From the NCBI GenBank assembly GCA_002437115.1, contig DJOD01000047.1, positions 1 through 35,243 of the forward strand: a stretch of DNA of 35,243 bases, written 5' to 3'. The position numbers and the translations under genes were made by a program. Each line of letters begins with the position of its first letter. Position 1 is the first letter of the stretch. The DNA comes from Prevotella sp. UBA6447. GTDB taxonomy: Bacteria > Bacteroidota > Bacteroidia > Bacteroidales > Bacteroidaceae. The notes under the pieces were generated by a model that had not been told where the DNA came from, did not search any database, and was given only the letters and a program-made list of their open reading frames with translations. Below, piece after piece: positions 15,600 through 24,818 of this stretch.

Positions 15600-17117
15600 T
15601 TAGCACACTTTCTCGAGCTTCTTCATGAGTGCCATCATAAACACAAAACTCAACAGGCAGAGCACGATGAACACGCCCCAAACCACCCAGAGGGGATAGC
15701 CACCCCAAAGGAATCCACCCACACTGACAAGCAGGTTGCCGGCGGCTGTGGCCACAAACCATCCGCCCATCATGGCACCCTTGTACTTGGGAGGTGCCAC
15801 CTTGCTCACGAAACTGATGCCCATCGGGCTGAGCAGCAGCTCTCCGAAGGTGAGCACGAGATAGGTGCCCATGAGCCAGTTGGCCGACACGAAGGTGCCG
15901 TTGTCACCGGCCAGGCGTTGATCGTCGGGAGTGTTGAGTCCCAGCGATCCCACGAGCATGATGCCATAGGCCACAGCGGCCACCACCATGCCATAGGCAA
16001 TCTTACGGGGCGCCGAGGGCTCCTTGCCCTTGCGGGCGAGGTAGCCAAAGATGGCCAGGCTGAAGGGGGTCAACATCACCACATAGCTGGGGTTGAAATG
16101 TTGGAAAATGGGAGCCGAAACGGGCACCACCGTGTCTGCTGTGTGCACATAGTCATAAACGAGATAGGCCGCCGACAGCAAGGACACCACGGCGGCGATG
16201 GCGCGTCCCTTGGCCGTCTTGCTCTGGAAGAGGGCGAAGAGGGCATAGACGATGAAGATGAGCGCCACGAGGTTGAACACGTCAAAGGCCATGGCCTGGA
16301 CTCCTGTGGAGGTCTTCTCCGTAAACTCATCGGCAAAGAAAGTGAGTGTCAGTCCGTTCTGCTGGAAAGCCATCCAGAAGAAGATGACCACGGCAAACAC
16401 CAGGCAGAGCGCCACGATGCGCTCGCGCGTCTCTGCGGGCGTGAGCTCCTCCGCCGTGCCTTCCTCCTTGGCCATCTCGGCCGAGGTGCCCTCCACCTTG
16501 CGGAAGGTGGAACGACAAGCGTAATAGATGATGATGGACAACACCAGCGACAAGCAGGCCACGGCAAACGCGAAATGGTAGGAGTCGTTCTCACTGTAAC
16601 CGAGTGAGTGCTGTGCCCAGTCCATGATGCGCACGGCGGCTGTCGGGGCGAAGAGCGCGCCTATGTTGATGGCCATGTAGAAGATGGAGAAAGCCTCATC
16701 GCGGCGTCCTTGCAGGGCGGGCGTGTCGTAAAGGTTGCCGACCATGACCTGTAGGTTGCCCTTGAAAAGTCCTGTCCCCACGCTGACGCAAAGCAACGCG
16801 CCACACATGAAAATCATGGCAAAGGTGTTGCCGCCAAGGGGAATGGCCAGCAGCAGGTAGCCCACGAACATCACGAAGATGCCCAGCGTGACCATCTTGC
16901 CATAGCCAAACTTGTCGGCCAGGATGCCACCCAAGAAAGGGAAGAAATAAACGGCACCCATGAAAATACTGTAAATCAGGCCGGCGGTGCCTGCGCTCAG
17001 CCCGAAGTTGGCTCTCAGGAACAGGGAGAAAACGGCTATCATCGTGTAATAGCCAAATCGCTCGCCTGTGTTGGCCAACGACAATGCGAAAAGTCCTTTG
17101 GGTTGTCCCTCAAACAT
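15600..17117 (-). CDS. POT family peptide MFS transporter (copy 1)
   Basis: 505 residues with 12-14 membrane segments. The proton-dependent oligopeptide transporter family is shown by GERFGYY in helix 1 (about residues 18-24), GGILADKFGYGK in the 2-3 loop, and GTGLFKGNLQVMVGNLYD, the bacterial form of the family's second signature. It imports di- and tripeptides across the inner membrane with protons. In the helix 1 motif, usually ExxERFxYY, the first Glu is replaced by Asn (NTGERFGYY). The preceding paralogue (17210-18772) lies 92 bases upstream on the same strand, so they form a tandem duplicate. A strong terminator follows. Confidence 0.92.
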   Translation of the reverse strand: MFEGQPKGLFALSLANTGERFGYYTMIAVFSLFLRANFGLSAGTAGLIYSIFMGAVYFFPFLGGILADKFGYGKMVTLGIFVMFVGYLLLAIPLGGNTFAMIFMCGALLCVSVGTGLFKGNLQVMVGNLYDTPALQGRRDEAFSIFYMAINIGALFAPTAAVRIMDWAQHSLGYSENDSYHFAFAVACLSLVLSIIIYYACRSTFRKVEGTSAEMAKEEGTAEELTPAETRERIVALCLVFAVVIFFWMAFQQNGLTLTFFADEFTEKTSTGVQAMAFDVFNLVALIFIVYALFALFQSKTAKGRAIAAVVSLLSAAYLVYDYVHTADTVVPVSAPIFQHFNPSYVVMLTPFSLAIFGYLARKGKEPSAPRKIAYGMVVAAVAYGIMLVGSLGLNTPDDQRLAGDNGTFVSANWLMGTYLVLTFGELLLSPMGISFVSKVAPPKYKGAMMGGWFVATAAGNLLVSVGGFLWGGYPLWVVWGVFIVLCLLSFVFMMALMKKLEKVC

Positions 17118-17152
17118 AATAACGTGAATTTAATGAATGTGTGAATATGTGA

Positions 17153-17174
17153 AGCTCCGCCCGTAGGCGGAGCT
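17153..17174 (-). terminator. GC-rich hairpin between the two POT genes
   Basis: AGCTCCGCC (17153-17161) and GGCGGAGCT (17166-17174) pair perfectly around a four-base loop. The downstream sequence on the minus strand (TCACATATTC) is not a T-run, so it is more likely an attenuator, processing or stabilising hairpin between co-transcribed genes than a full terminator. Confidence 0.5.
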
Positions 17175-17209
17175 GTTTGCCATTCGGAAAAGGGCGAATG
17201 TAGCCCCCC

Positions 17210-18772
17210 TTAGGCGGTGACGCGCTCGAGCCACTTCACCATGCCGAACATGACGGCCATGGAGATGAAACACACCAGCATGAACACCAGCCAGCACTCC
17301 CAGAGGGGCCACTTGTTGTACATGAGCGGTCCCACCCACAGCAGGCTGTTGCCCACAGCGGTGGCCCCGAGCCACAAGCCTTGGCAGAGGCCCTGCAGGT
17401 GCTTGGGCGCCACCTTCGAAACGAAGCTCAGCCCCAGCGGCGAGATGAACAGCTCGGCCACTGTGAGGAAGCCATAGGTGAGGATGAGCACCCAGGGGCC
17501 AGCCTTCTGGGCAGCGCGCGCCGTGGGGTCGAGGGCGGTGAACGCCTCAGCCGACGGCCAGCCGTTCACCATCGAGAGCACCATCAGAAAGCCATAGGCC
17601 AGACCGGCAATGCCCATGCCATAGGCAATCTTGCGCGGTGTGGAGATGGGATGTCCCTTCTTGGTGAGGTAGGCGAAAATCCACATGATGACCGGTGTGA
17701 GGAAGATGACGAAGAAGGGATTGACGGCCTGCCATATCTCGGGTGCAACAGCATCGGTCTTCACGAAGTCGCGCGCGAAGAAGCTGAGGCTCTGCCCGTT
17801 CTGGTGGAACGAGAACCAGAAGAACACGGAGATTCCGAGCACGGCAAACAGGGCATACATACGCTGCTTGATCTCGGCAGCCATGGTGCGCTTCTCCTCT
17901 TCGGTATACTGTTCGACGACCACTTCCTCCTTCTTACCCGGCGTGGGGAAAAGGTGCTTGGAGAAGAAGAAGATGGCCAGCGACACGAGCATCATGGCCA
18001 CGGAGGCGATGAAGCTGTAGTGGATGCCGGTGTTGAAGGCGTCGAGATAGTCTTGGCAGAAGGCGGCCATATCGGTGAAATGGTAACCGGGGAGTTGCAC
18101 GTTGGAGGCCAACGTTTGCAGGTTGGCGCTGTCGGCTCCGCTCAGCGTGCCGTTGATGAATGCGTGGCAGAGGCGCGGCAGGTCGGCGTTGTAGCTGAGC
18201 TGGTGCACGTTGAGCCACCAAGAGCGCAACAGGGGGGCAATGAACGGCGCGGCCAGGGCACCCACGTTGATAAACACGTAGAAAATCTGGAAACCAGCGT
18301 CGCGTTGTCCCTGCGCCCATTTCAGGCGGTCGCCGCCTTCGCGCGCTGCGTCGCGCTCAAAATTGTCGTACATCTGTCCGACAATGGCCTGCAGGTTGCC
18401 CTTAAACAGGCCGTTGCCACAGGCGATGAGCACCAGGGCGAAAACGGTGAACGAAAGCAGGGCGGTGGTGTTCGCGGGCGTGGCCAGCACAGGAATGGAG
18501 AGGCACACGTAGCCCAGGGCCATGACCAAGAGGCCACTCATAATGGTACCCTTGTAGTTTTGAGTGCGGTCGGCAATGATGCCGCCCACAAGGCTCATGA
18601 CATAGATGGCTGCCAGGAACAGGGCGGCGATGAGGCCACTCGTCTCGTCAGACAAGCCAAACTTGGAGCAGAGGAAGAGAGCCAGCACGGCGTTCATGAT
18701 GTAATAGCCGAAACGCTCGCCCATGTTACTGAGGGCTGCGAGAAGCAATCCTTTGGGATGGTTCTTAAACAT
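17210..18772 (-). CDS. POT family peptide MFS transporter (copy 2)
   Basis: 520 residues, paralogue of the following gene (shared features: PKGLL at the N-terminus, NMGERFGYY in helix 1, GGIIADRTQNYKG and GNGLFKGNLQAIVGQMYD). It is a proton-coupled di/tripeptide importer by family. It differs by an inserted, mostly polar segment of about 80 residues (roughly 190-270) between membrane segments, and by a long acidic cytoplasmic loop (EEVVVEQYTEEEKRTM). As in copy 1, Asn stands where most POT transporters have the first Glu of ExxERFxYY. It lies 75 bases downstream of the PorT-like gene on the same strand. Divergence between copies suggests different peptide preferences (inference). Confidence 0.92.
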   Translation of the reverse strand: MFKNHPKGLLLAALSNMGERFGYYIMNAVLALFLCSKFGLSDETSGLIAALFLAAIYVMSLVGGIIADRTQNYKGTIMSGLLVMALGYVCLSIPVLATPANTTALLSFTVFALVLIACGNGLFKGNLQAIVGQMYDNFERDAAREGGDRLKWAQGQRDAGFQIFYVFINVGALAAPFIAPLLRSWWLNVHQLSYNADLPRLCHAFINGTLSGADSANLQTLASNVQLPGYHFTDMAAFCQDYLDAFNTGIHYSFIASVAMMLVSLAIFFFSKHLFPTPGKKEEVVVEQYTEEEKRTMAAEIKQRMYALFAVLGISVFFWFSFHQNGQSLSFFARDFVKTDAVAPEIWQAVNPFFVIFLTPVIMWIFAYLTKKGHPISTPRKIAYGMGIAGLAYGFLMVLSMVNGWPSAEAFTALDPTARAAQKAGPWVLILTYGFLTVAELFISPLGLSFVSKVAPKHLQGLCQGLWLGATAVGNSLLWVGPLMYNKWPLWECWLVFMLVCFISMAVMFGMVKWLERVTA

Positions 18773-18847
18773 AGATTTATGGGTTTGATTGTTAATGTCG
18801 GTTGGTGTCGGGCCTCAGCGCCGGAGACGAGCCCCGGCAACAGGCCG

Positions 18848-19579
18848 TCAGTGGGTGATGTCGAACAGATATGTAAGTTTGATGGTGATGGTTCCAAAGT
18901 TGGAGCTTCCGAAATAGTCGCGCTTCGAATCGCCAAAAATGTTGCCAAGACCATAGTAGTAACGACCCTCAAGGAGAAAGCGCCCCACCTTGGGGCACGC
19001 CAACTCAACGCCGGCACCGGCGGCAATGCCGTAGTCGAACTTGTTTTCCACGGCCATCGTGTCCTGCGCGCAAACAGAGTTGGCGCGATCGGTCATGTTT
19101 CGCTTGTCCCAGTCGAAGTTCATCTGGGTTGCCTCACTGACATAAACGCCAAACTGCGGACCCGCGTTGACAAAGAAGTTGACACCACGGTTCTCGCGCC
19201 CCCACGCCAAGTGGGCCATGATGGGCACCTGCACGTAGTTGATGGTGCGCTCATAATGCTCAGCCATGCCTGTGGCGGCGTTGATGACGGGCTGGTCGTT
19301 GAGGTCGCGTATCTTCTCCTTCCATCCCATCTGGCCGTAGTTGACCTCGGCCGCAATCGACGCGATAGTTGAAAAGTATTTCTCCACGGTATAGCGTACG
19401 GAGACGCCACCCGTGACACCACCTTTCATGCTCTGCACCACCTTGGGGGTGAAGCGCACTGTGGAGAGGTTATAACCACCATTGACTCCCACCGAGAGGG
19501 TGTTGCGGTGCTGGCCAATCTGTGCCAGCGCGCCAAGGGGAAGGAGCAGTAAGAGCAGTGTGATGATGTGTCGGTTCAT
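18848..19579 (-). CDS. PorT-like outer-membrane beta-barrel protein
   Basis: 243 residues from ATG 19579, with a signal peptide (NRHIITLLLLLLPLGALAQ). The mature protein shows alternating strands with GVNGGYNLSTVRFTP at the start, INYVQVPIMAHLAWG, NFFVNAGPQFGVYVS and an aromatic end (ITIKLTYLFDITH), fitting the 8-stranded PorT family of Bacteroidota outer-membrane proteins. PorT of Porphyromonas gingivalis belongs to the type 9 secretion machinery, but the family is wide and most members are unassigned. It is 24 bases downstream of the LysM protein gene, so the two are likely co-transcribed. A second in-frame ATG at 19597 would add six residues. Confidence 0.75.
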   Translation of the reverse strand: MNRHIITLLLLLLPLGALAQIGQHRNTLSVGVNGGYNLSTVRFTPKVVQSMKGGVTGGVSVRYTVEKYFSTIASIAAEVNYGQMGWKEKIRDLNDQPVINAATGMAEHYERTINYVQVPIMAHLAWGRENRGVNFFVNAGPQFGVYVSEATQMNFDWDKRNMTDRANSVCAQDTMAVENKFDYGIAAGAGVELACPKVGRFLLEGRYYYGLGNIFGDSKRDYFGSSNFGTITIKLTYLFDITH

Positions 19580-19603
19580 GGTCATGGTATGTGACAATGA
19601 CGG

Positions 19604-20962
19604 TTAGTAGGCCACCGACTCGATGCGATGGCCTGGTGTGTAATGAATGAGCTGGAAGTTGTCGTTCTGCATACCAGCGTCGCCCACCTGCCTGAAGCGC
19701 AACGGTGTCTGCACAGGCGTGTAGGCACTTTGCCCGCGCGTGCCCCGGAAAGCCTTGCCATGTGTGGCCAGTCCACGCAAGAAGAACTGGGCGTGGTCGT
19801 AGCCCGTGAGGGCGAAGCGGGGGTTGTAGGTGGTCTGCAAGCCCTCGTGGAACCAGCGGCGGTAAGCCTGCTCCACCTGACGCGTGCGACTGCTCAGCGC
19901 GTTGTAGTAGAACTGCGCGGGCACGTAGGTGTCGAAACGGAAGAAGTTGTCGAGGTCGTAGTCGGCATAGAGCAACCAGTCAGTGTAGCCGAAAAGGGTA
20001 ATCCTCAAGTTGGGGTTTCGGTTCTGCAGACCCTCGAGCTTAGCCAGGGCCACCGTGAGCTCGGGCATGCGCCCCGTGTTGAGGATGACCACGTTTTGCT
20101 GACCCGCACGGAAAGCCTTGGCAAACATTGCCTCGCTACTGTTCAGGTTGGTGATGTTGTAGGTGATGTTTTTGCTCTCCAAGCGGTTGCGCAAGCCAAA
20201 GGTGAACGCGCCTTTGCGCGAAGTGGTGTCGTTGCAGTCGATGAACACGGGGTGAGCCTTGGGGAAAAGGCGCAGGTAAGCCTCAATGGAACTGTTGTTG
20301 AGGCGGTCAGGACTTTGCCACACCTGAAACACCTGGCGGTATCGCGACACGTCATCGCCACTGATGGAGAAGGGTATGACCATACGGATGTCTCGAGCCT
20401 TACAAAACTCGGCAAGAGCGCGCACCTGGTGGGTATAAAGGGGACCGAAAATGATGTCGCAACGGGCCGCAGCGGGGTCGCTTGTAAACTTGCTGATGTC
20501 GTCGTCGATGGTGACGTTCCAAGCATGGATGTCGATGTTCAACCTCGCGCGCTTCAAGCTGTCGCAAGCCATGAGGAAGCCTCGGTAATATTCTTTCATG
20601 CGTCGCCCGTCGCCATTGACGTTGTGCAAAGGCAGCATGATACCCACGCGGATGGTAGACAAGCCGCGCTGCTGGGGCTTGGCGGAGGCTGGGGTTGTTG
20701 TAGCGCGCTGGGACGTCGGGGCGGTAGAAGGCCATGGAATGCAGAGACGATCGCCCTTCTTCAGGCTGTAACCTTCGGTCTGCATCTGGGGGTTAGCGGC
20801 CCGGAGCTGGGCTTCCGTGAGACCGTATTTCTTGGCGATGCCATAGATGGTGTCTTTCTTCTTGACCTTATACATATCGCGCCACTGGGGCACCTGTCCG
20901 ACCGCAGACAGCGTGAGGCAGCACACGGCAAGGAGCAAGAGAAACCTGCATAACTTTACCAT
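19604..20962 (-). CDS. LysM domain plus periplasmic-binding-fold protein
   Basis: 452 residues. A signal peptide (KLCRFLLLLAVCCLTLSAVG) is followed by a LysM domain (about residues 30-76: YKVKKKDTIYGIAKKYGLTE and SLKKGDRLCIP), which binds peptidoglycan. From about residue 100 a type I periplasmic-binding fold begins (IRVGIMLPLHNVNGDGRRMK, CDIIFGPLYTHQVRALAEF, NVVILNTGRMPELTVALAKL), similar to amino acid ABC transporter binding proteins and LpoA-type envelope factors. No ABC transporter genes are nearby, so a role as a cell-wall-anchored envelope protein is more likely than nutrient binding. The start is supported by a promoter at 20993-21023. It shares an intergenic region with the divergent T9SS cargo gene. 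Confidence 0.8.
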   Translation of the reverse strand: MVKLCRFLLLLAVCCLTLSAVGQVPQWRDMYKVKKKDTIYGIAKKYGLTEAQLRAANPQMQTEGYSLKKGDRLCIPWPSTAPTSQRATTTPASAKPQQRGLSTIRVGIMLPLHNVNGDGRRMKEYYRGFLMACDSLKRARLNIDIHAWNVTIDDDISKFTSDPAAARCDIIFGPLYTHQVRALAEFCKARDIRMVIPFSISGDDVSRYRQVFQVWQSPDRLNNSSIEAYLRLFPKAHPVFIDCNDTTSRKGAFTFGLRNRLESKNITYNITNLNSSEAMFAKAFRAGQQNVVILNTGRMPELTVALAKLEGLQNRNPNLRITLFGYTDWLLYADYDLDNFFRFDTYVPAQFYYNALSSRTRQVEQAYRRWFHEGLQTTYNPRFALTGYDHAQFFLRGLATHGKAFRGTRGQSAYTPVQTPLRFRQVGDAGMQNDNFQLIHYTPGHRIESVAY

Positions 20963-20992
20963 AAACGTGTCGTTTTAATTCAAAATCAATTG

Positions 20993-21023
20993 CAAAAATA
21001 CAAAAAAATAAATATAACCTCAA
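20993..21023 (-). promoter_or_regulatory. Promoter of the LysM protein gene
   Basis: The minus strand has TTG (21023-21021), a 20-base spacer and TATTTTTG (21000-20993), ending 30 bases before the ATG at 20962. Confidence 0.55.
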
Positions 21024-21044
21024 CAGTTTTCAATAGAAAATCAC

Positions 21045-21052
21045 TAACTTTG
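21045..21052 (+). promoter_or_regulatory. -7 element upstream of the T9SS cargo gene (TAACTTTG)
   Basis: TAACTTTG, 47 bases before the ATG at 21100. No clear TTTG at the -33 spacing. Confidence 0.5.
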
Positions 21053-21099
21053 CATAAGGGCGGCTGCAAAAACAGCCTTCCACTTAACACGTTTGCAGG

Positions 21100-21819
21100 A
21101 TGAAATCGAAAATCATGTCAACGCTACTCTTCACGCTCATCGCCATGGGAGCGTGGGCGCAAGACACATACCCCACCATCAACCCCACTGCGACCTACAC
21201 CGACAAGAACGGAGAGACGCACACGGAGACCAGCATCTCGGAGTCGGCACCACTTGACGTGACACTCAATGCCAACGCGGAGAACACGGCGGGATGGGCG
21301 GCTCACTACGAGTGGCGTTTCTACAAGGATGGAAAGCGCGAAGCGCCCTACCTCATCCGGTACGAAGAGAACACGCAGTACACGTTCACACAGTCGGGTG
21401 CGCACGCCGTGGAGCTCTGGGCCACGTTTACCCAGGGCACCGACACCGTGGCCTACACTGACAGCTACTGGGCCTCGGAGACCTCACCGCTCATCATCTC
21501 CATCTCGGAGAGCAAGCTCGAGATGCCCAACGCCTTCTCGCCCAACGGTGACGGCATCAACGACATCTACAAGGCGAAAAGCGGCTACCAGAGCCTCGTG
21601 GAGTTTCACGCCTACATCTTCAACCGCTGGGGGCAGAAGCTCTACGAGTGGAGCGACCCCGCCGACGGATGGGATGGCAAATACAAGGGAAAGGACGTGG
21701 CGCAAGGTGTCTACTACGTGCTGGTGAAAGCCAAGGGGGCCGACGGCAGGACGTTCAACATCAAGCGCGACGTGAACCTGCTGAGGGGCTACACCGAGAG
21801 CAACTCTGCCAATCCGTGA
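21100..21819 (+). CDS. Secreted protein with gliding motility-associated (T9SS type B) C-terminal domain
   Basis: 239 residues. A signal peptide (KSKIMSTLLFTLIAMGAWAQ) leads to a beta-rich domain (about 25-135, with YEWRFYKDGK and GAHAVELWATFTQGTDTV, PKD/Ig-like). The C-terminal domain starts at NAFSPNGDGINDIYK (about 147) and continues FNRWGQKLYEW, DGWDGKYKGKDVAQGVYYVL and KRDVNLLR. This is the type B sorting domain that directs proteins through the type 9 secretion system to the cell surface. It is much shorter than most type B cargo, so it may be a structural or adaptor surface protein rather than an adhesin. It lies divergent to the LysM/PorT-like pair. Confidence 0.88.
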   Translation: MKSKIMSTLLFTLIAMGAWAQDTYPTINPTATYTDKNGETHTETSISESAPLDVTLNANAENTAGWAAHYEWRFYKDGKREAPYLIRYEENTQYTFTQSGAHAVELWATFTQGTDTVAYTDSYWASETSPLIISISESKLEMPNAFSPNGDGINDIYKAKSGYQSLVEFHAYIFNRWGQKLYEWSDPADGWDGKYKGKDVAQGVYYVLVKAKGADGRTFNIKRDVNLLRGYTESNSANP

Positions 21820-21929
21820 GCGCAGACCGGAATTGCCAAGTCACAATAGGTGTTTGCAAGCAAACGGCAGCAAGCGGCAGAGAGGAATGGACAAAAAGAA
21901 GGTAAAAAGACATTTTTAGGAACACACTT

Positions 21930-24791
21930 ATGGCACTGTCAAGGGTTATCGGGAAAGACACGGAGTGGATCAACGTATGGGGAGCACGCGTGCACAACCT
22001 GAAAAACGTGGACGTGAAGATACCGCGCGGCTCACTGACCGTCATCACCGGACTGTCGGGGTCGGGTAAGTCGTCGCTCGCCTTCGACACCATTTACGCC
22101 GAGGGGCAACGACGATACATCGAGACGTTCTCGGCCTACGCCCGCAACTTCCTCGGAAACATGCAACGGCCCGATGTCGACAAGATTTCGGGACTGTCGC
22201 CTGTGATCAGCATCGAGCAAAAGACCACCAACAAGAACCCACGCTCCACCGTGGGCACAACCACCGAAATATACGACTACCTGCGACTGCTCTTTGCGCG
22301 AGCGGCCACGGCCTACAGCTACGTGAGCGGCGAGAAAATGGTGAAATACACCGAAGAGAAGGTCATCGACATGATACTCACCAACTACATCGGCCACGCC
22401 ATCTACATCTTGGCACCCCTGGTGAGACAGCGAAAGGGACATTACCGCGAGCTCTTCGAGAGCATGAGAAAGAAGGGATACCTCTATATCCGCGTGGACG
22501 GCGAAATCAAGGAACTCACGCGCGGCATGAAGGTGGACCGATACAAGAACCACAACATCGAAGTGGTGGTGGACAAGCTCAAGGTGCAGGGCAAGGACGA
22601 CGAACGTCTGAAGAACTCCGTGAGGGTTGCCATGCGGCAGGGCGACGGGGTCATCATGGTCATGGATCGCGACACGGGCGAGGCGAAGAACTTCTCGAAA
22701 CGGCTCATGGACCCGGTGACCGGGCTTTCCTATGGCGAGCCAGCACCCAACATCTTCTCGTTCAACTCACCCGAGGGGGCATGCCCCCACTGCAAGGGAT
22801 TGGGCTTCGTCAACGAGATCGACCTCAAGAAGGTCATCCCTAACAGCAAGCTGAGCATACACGACGGGGCCATCGCGCCCTTGGGAAAATACAAGAACCA
22901 GATGATTTTCTGGCAGATTGATGCCATCCTGAAGAAATACGACTGCACACTGAAAACACCTTGCGCTGACATACCCGACGATGCCATGAGCGAGATTCTT
23001 TATGGCTCACTCGAAAACATACGCATCGACAAGGATGTCATACATACCTCAAGCGACTACTTCGTGGCCTTCGACGGAGTCATCAAGTATCTCAAGACGG
23101 TCATGGAGAACGACGACTCGGCTTCGTCGCAAAAATGGGCAGCGCAATTCCTGGCCGAGGCGGAGTGCCCGGAGTGTCATGGCAAACGACTGAAGAAAGA
23201 GAGCCTGGCCTACAAGATTTGGGGCAAGAACATCGCAGAGGTGGCAAGCCTCGACATGGCCGAACTGAAGGAGTGGCTCGACCAGGTGGAAGACCACCTC
23301 GAGGACAAGGAGGCGAAAATCGCGCACGAAATCATCAAGGAACTCAAGTCGAGAGTCAACTTCCTGCTGGAGGTGGGGCTCGACTACCTGTCGCTCAACC
23401 GACAGTCGGCTACCTTGTCGGGCGGCGAGAGCCAACGCATACGGCTGGCCACGCAAATTGGCAGCCAGCTGGTCAACGTGCTCTACATCCTCGACGAGCC
23501 GTCGATAGGACTGCACCAACGCGACAACCAGCGGCTCATCAACTCGCTGAAGGAGCTACGCGACATGGGCAACACGGTCATCGTGGTGGAACATGACGAG
23601 GACATGATGCGCGCTGCCGACTGGATCGTTGACATCGGTCCCAGGGCGGGACGCAAAGGGGGCGAAGTGGTGTTTGAGGGAACACCCGAACAGATGTTGC
23701 ACCCAGCCAACACCCTCACCGCCCAATACCTCACGGGGGAGCGCCAGATAGCCATACCCGCCACCCGCCGCAAAGGAAACGGAAAGTTCATCAGGCTGCA
23801 CGGATGCCGAGGCAACAACCTGAAAAACGTTGACGTGAACTTCCCACTCGGCGAGCTCATCGTGGTGACAGGCGTGTCGGGCTCGGGAAAGTCGACACTC
23901 ATCAACGCCACCCTGCAACCCATCCTCTCGCAACACTTCTACCGAAGCCTCAAGAAACCCATGCCCTACGAAAGCATCGAGGGCATGGAGAACATCGACA
24001 AGGTGGTCAGTGTGGACCAGAGCCCCATCGGGCGCACGCCACGCTCCAACCCAGCCACCTACACGGGCGTGTTCGGCGACATACGATCGCTATTTGTCAA
24101 CCTGCCCGAGGCAAAGATACGGGGCTACAAGCCTGGCCGTTTCTCGTTCAACGTGAAAGGCGGACGATGCGAGGCATGCAAAGGAAACGGATACAAGACC
24201 ATCGAGATGAACTTCCTGCCTGACGTGATGGTGCCCTGCGAGGTGTGCCACGGCAAACGCTACAACCGCGAGACGCTGGAGGTGAGGTTCAAGGGCAAGT
24301 CGATTGCCGACGTGCTCGACATGACGGTTAACATGGCTGTGGAGTTCTTCGAGAACGTGCCAGCCATCCTACCAAAGGTCAAGGCCCTGCAGGACGTGGG
24401 TCTCGGATACATCAAGCTGGGACAGAACGCCACCACCCTGTCGGGCGGAGAGAGCCAACGCGTGAAACTCGCCACCGAACTGAGCAAGAAAGACACGGGC
24501 AAGACGCTCTACATCCTCGACGAGCCTACCACGGGTCTGCACTTCGAAGACATAAACATGCTGATGTCCGTGCTCGAGATACTGGTAGACAAGGGCAACA
24601 CGGTCATCATCATCGAGCACAATCTCGATGTCATCAAGCTGGCCGACCACATTATCGACATGGGTCCCGAGGGCGGACGAAACGGTGGGCAAGTGGTCGC
24701 AACGGGGACACCCGAGGAGGTGGCCAAATGCCAGGAGGGCTATACGGCCAAGTATATCCGCGAAGTGCTCGACAAGCAAAGCCTTCGCTAA
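21930..24791 (+). CDS. uvrA: Excinuclease ABC subunit A
   Basis: 953 residues, normal for UvrA, the damage-sensing ATPase of nucleotide excision repair acting with UvrB. Both ABC modules are intact: GLSGSGKSSL (about 41-50) with LSGGESQRIRLATQIG and LYILDEPSIGLH, and GVSGSGKSTLIN with LSGGESQRVKLATELS and LYILDEPTTGLH. The zinc modules show CPHC and CPEC pairs in the first half and CEAC/CEVC spaced by 19 residues in the second (GRCEACKGNGY, VPCEVCHGKRY). The UvrB-binding region is complete. The ATG at 21930 begins 110 bases after the T9SS cargo stop. The gap carries a small palindrome, GTTTGC-AA-GCAAAC (21852-21865), of unknown meaning. Confidence 0.97.
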   Translation: MALSRVIGKDTEWINVWGARVHNLKNVDVKIPRGSLTVITGLSGSGKSSLAFDTIYAEGQRRYIETFSAYARNFLGNMQRPDVDKISGLSPVISIEQKTTNKNPRSTVGTTTEIYDYLRLLFARAATAYSYVSGEKMVKYTEEKVIDMILTNYIGHAIYILAPLVRQRKGHYRELFESMRKKGYLYIRVDGEIKELTRGMKVDRYKNHNIEVVVDKLKVQGKDDERLKNSVRVAMRQGDGVIMVMDRDTGEAKNFSKRLMDPVTGLSYGEPAPNIFSFNSPEGACPHCKGLGFVNEIDLKKVIPNSKLSIHDGAIAPLGKYKNQMIFWQIDAILKKYDCTLKTPCADIPDDAMSEILYGSLENIRIDKDVIHTSSDYFVAFDGVIKYLKTVMENDDSASSQKWAAQFLAEAECPECHGKRLKKESLAYKIWGKNIAEVASLDMAELKEWLDQVEDHLEDKEAKIAHEIIKELKSRVNFLLEVGLDYLSLNRQSATLSGGESQRIRLATQIGSQLVNVLYILDEPSIGLHQRDNQRLINSLKELRDMGNTVIVVEHDEDMMRAADWIVDIGPRAGRKGGEVVFEGTPEQMLHPANTLTAQYLTGERQIAIPATRRKGNGKFIRLHGCRGNNLKNVDVNFPLGELIVVTGVSGSGKSTLINATLQPILSQHFYRSLKKPMPYESIEGMENIDKVVSVDQSPIGRTPRSNPATYTGVFGDIRSLFVNLPEAKIRGYKPGRFSFNVKGGRCEACKGNGYKTIEMNFLPDVMVPCEVCHGKRYNRETLEVRFKGKSIADVLDMTVNMAVEFFENVPAILPKVKALQDVGLGYIKLGQNATTLSGGESQRVKLATELSKKDTGKTLYILDEPTTGLHFEDINMLMSVLEILVDKGNTVIIIEHNLDVIKLADHIIDMGPEGGRNGGQVVATGTPEEVAKCQEGYTAKYIREVLDKQSLR

Positions 24792-24818
24792 CGACTCTCC
24801 CGTTTTTGGAGGTGTTTT

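Noticed and set aside
17381..19372. 663-residue plus-strand ORF opposite the POT transporter and barrel genes
   Set aside because: Spans several minus-strand genes with clear motifs; antisense shadow.
19628..20953. 441-residue plus-strand ORF opposite the LysM protein gene
   Set aside because: Antisense shadow of a gene with a signal peptide, LysM domain and own promoter.
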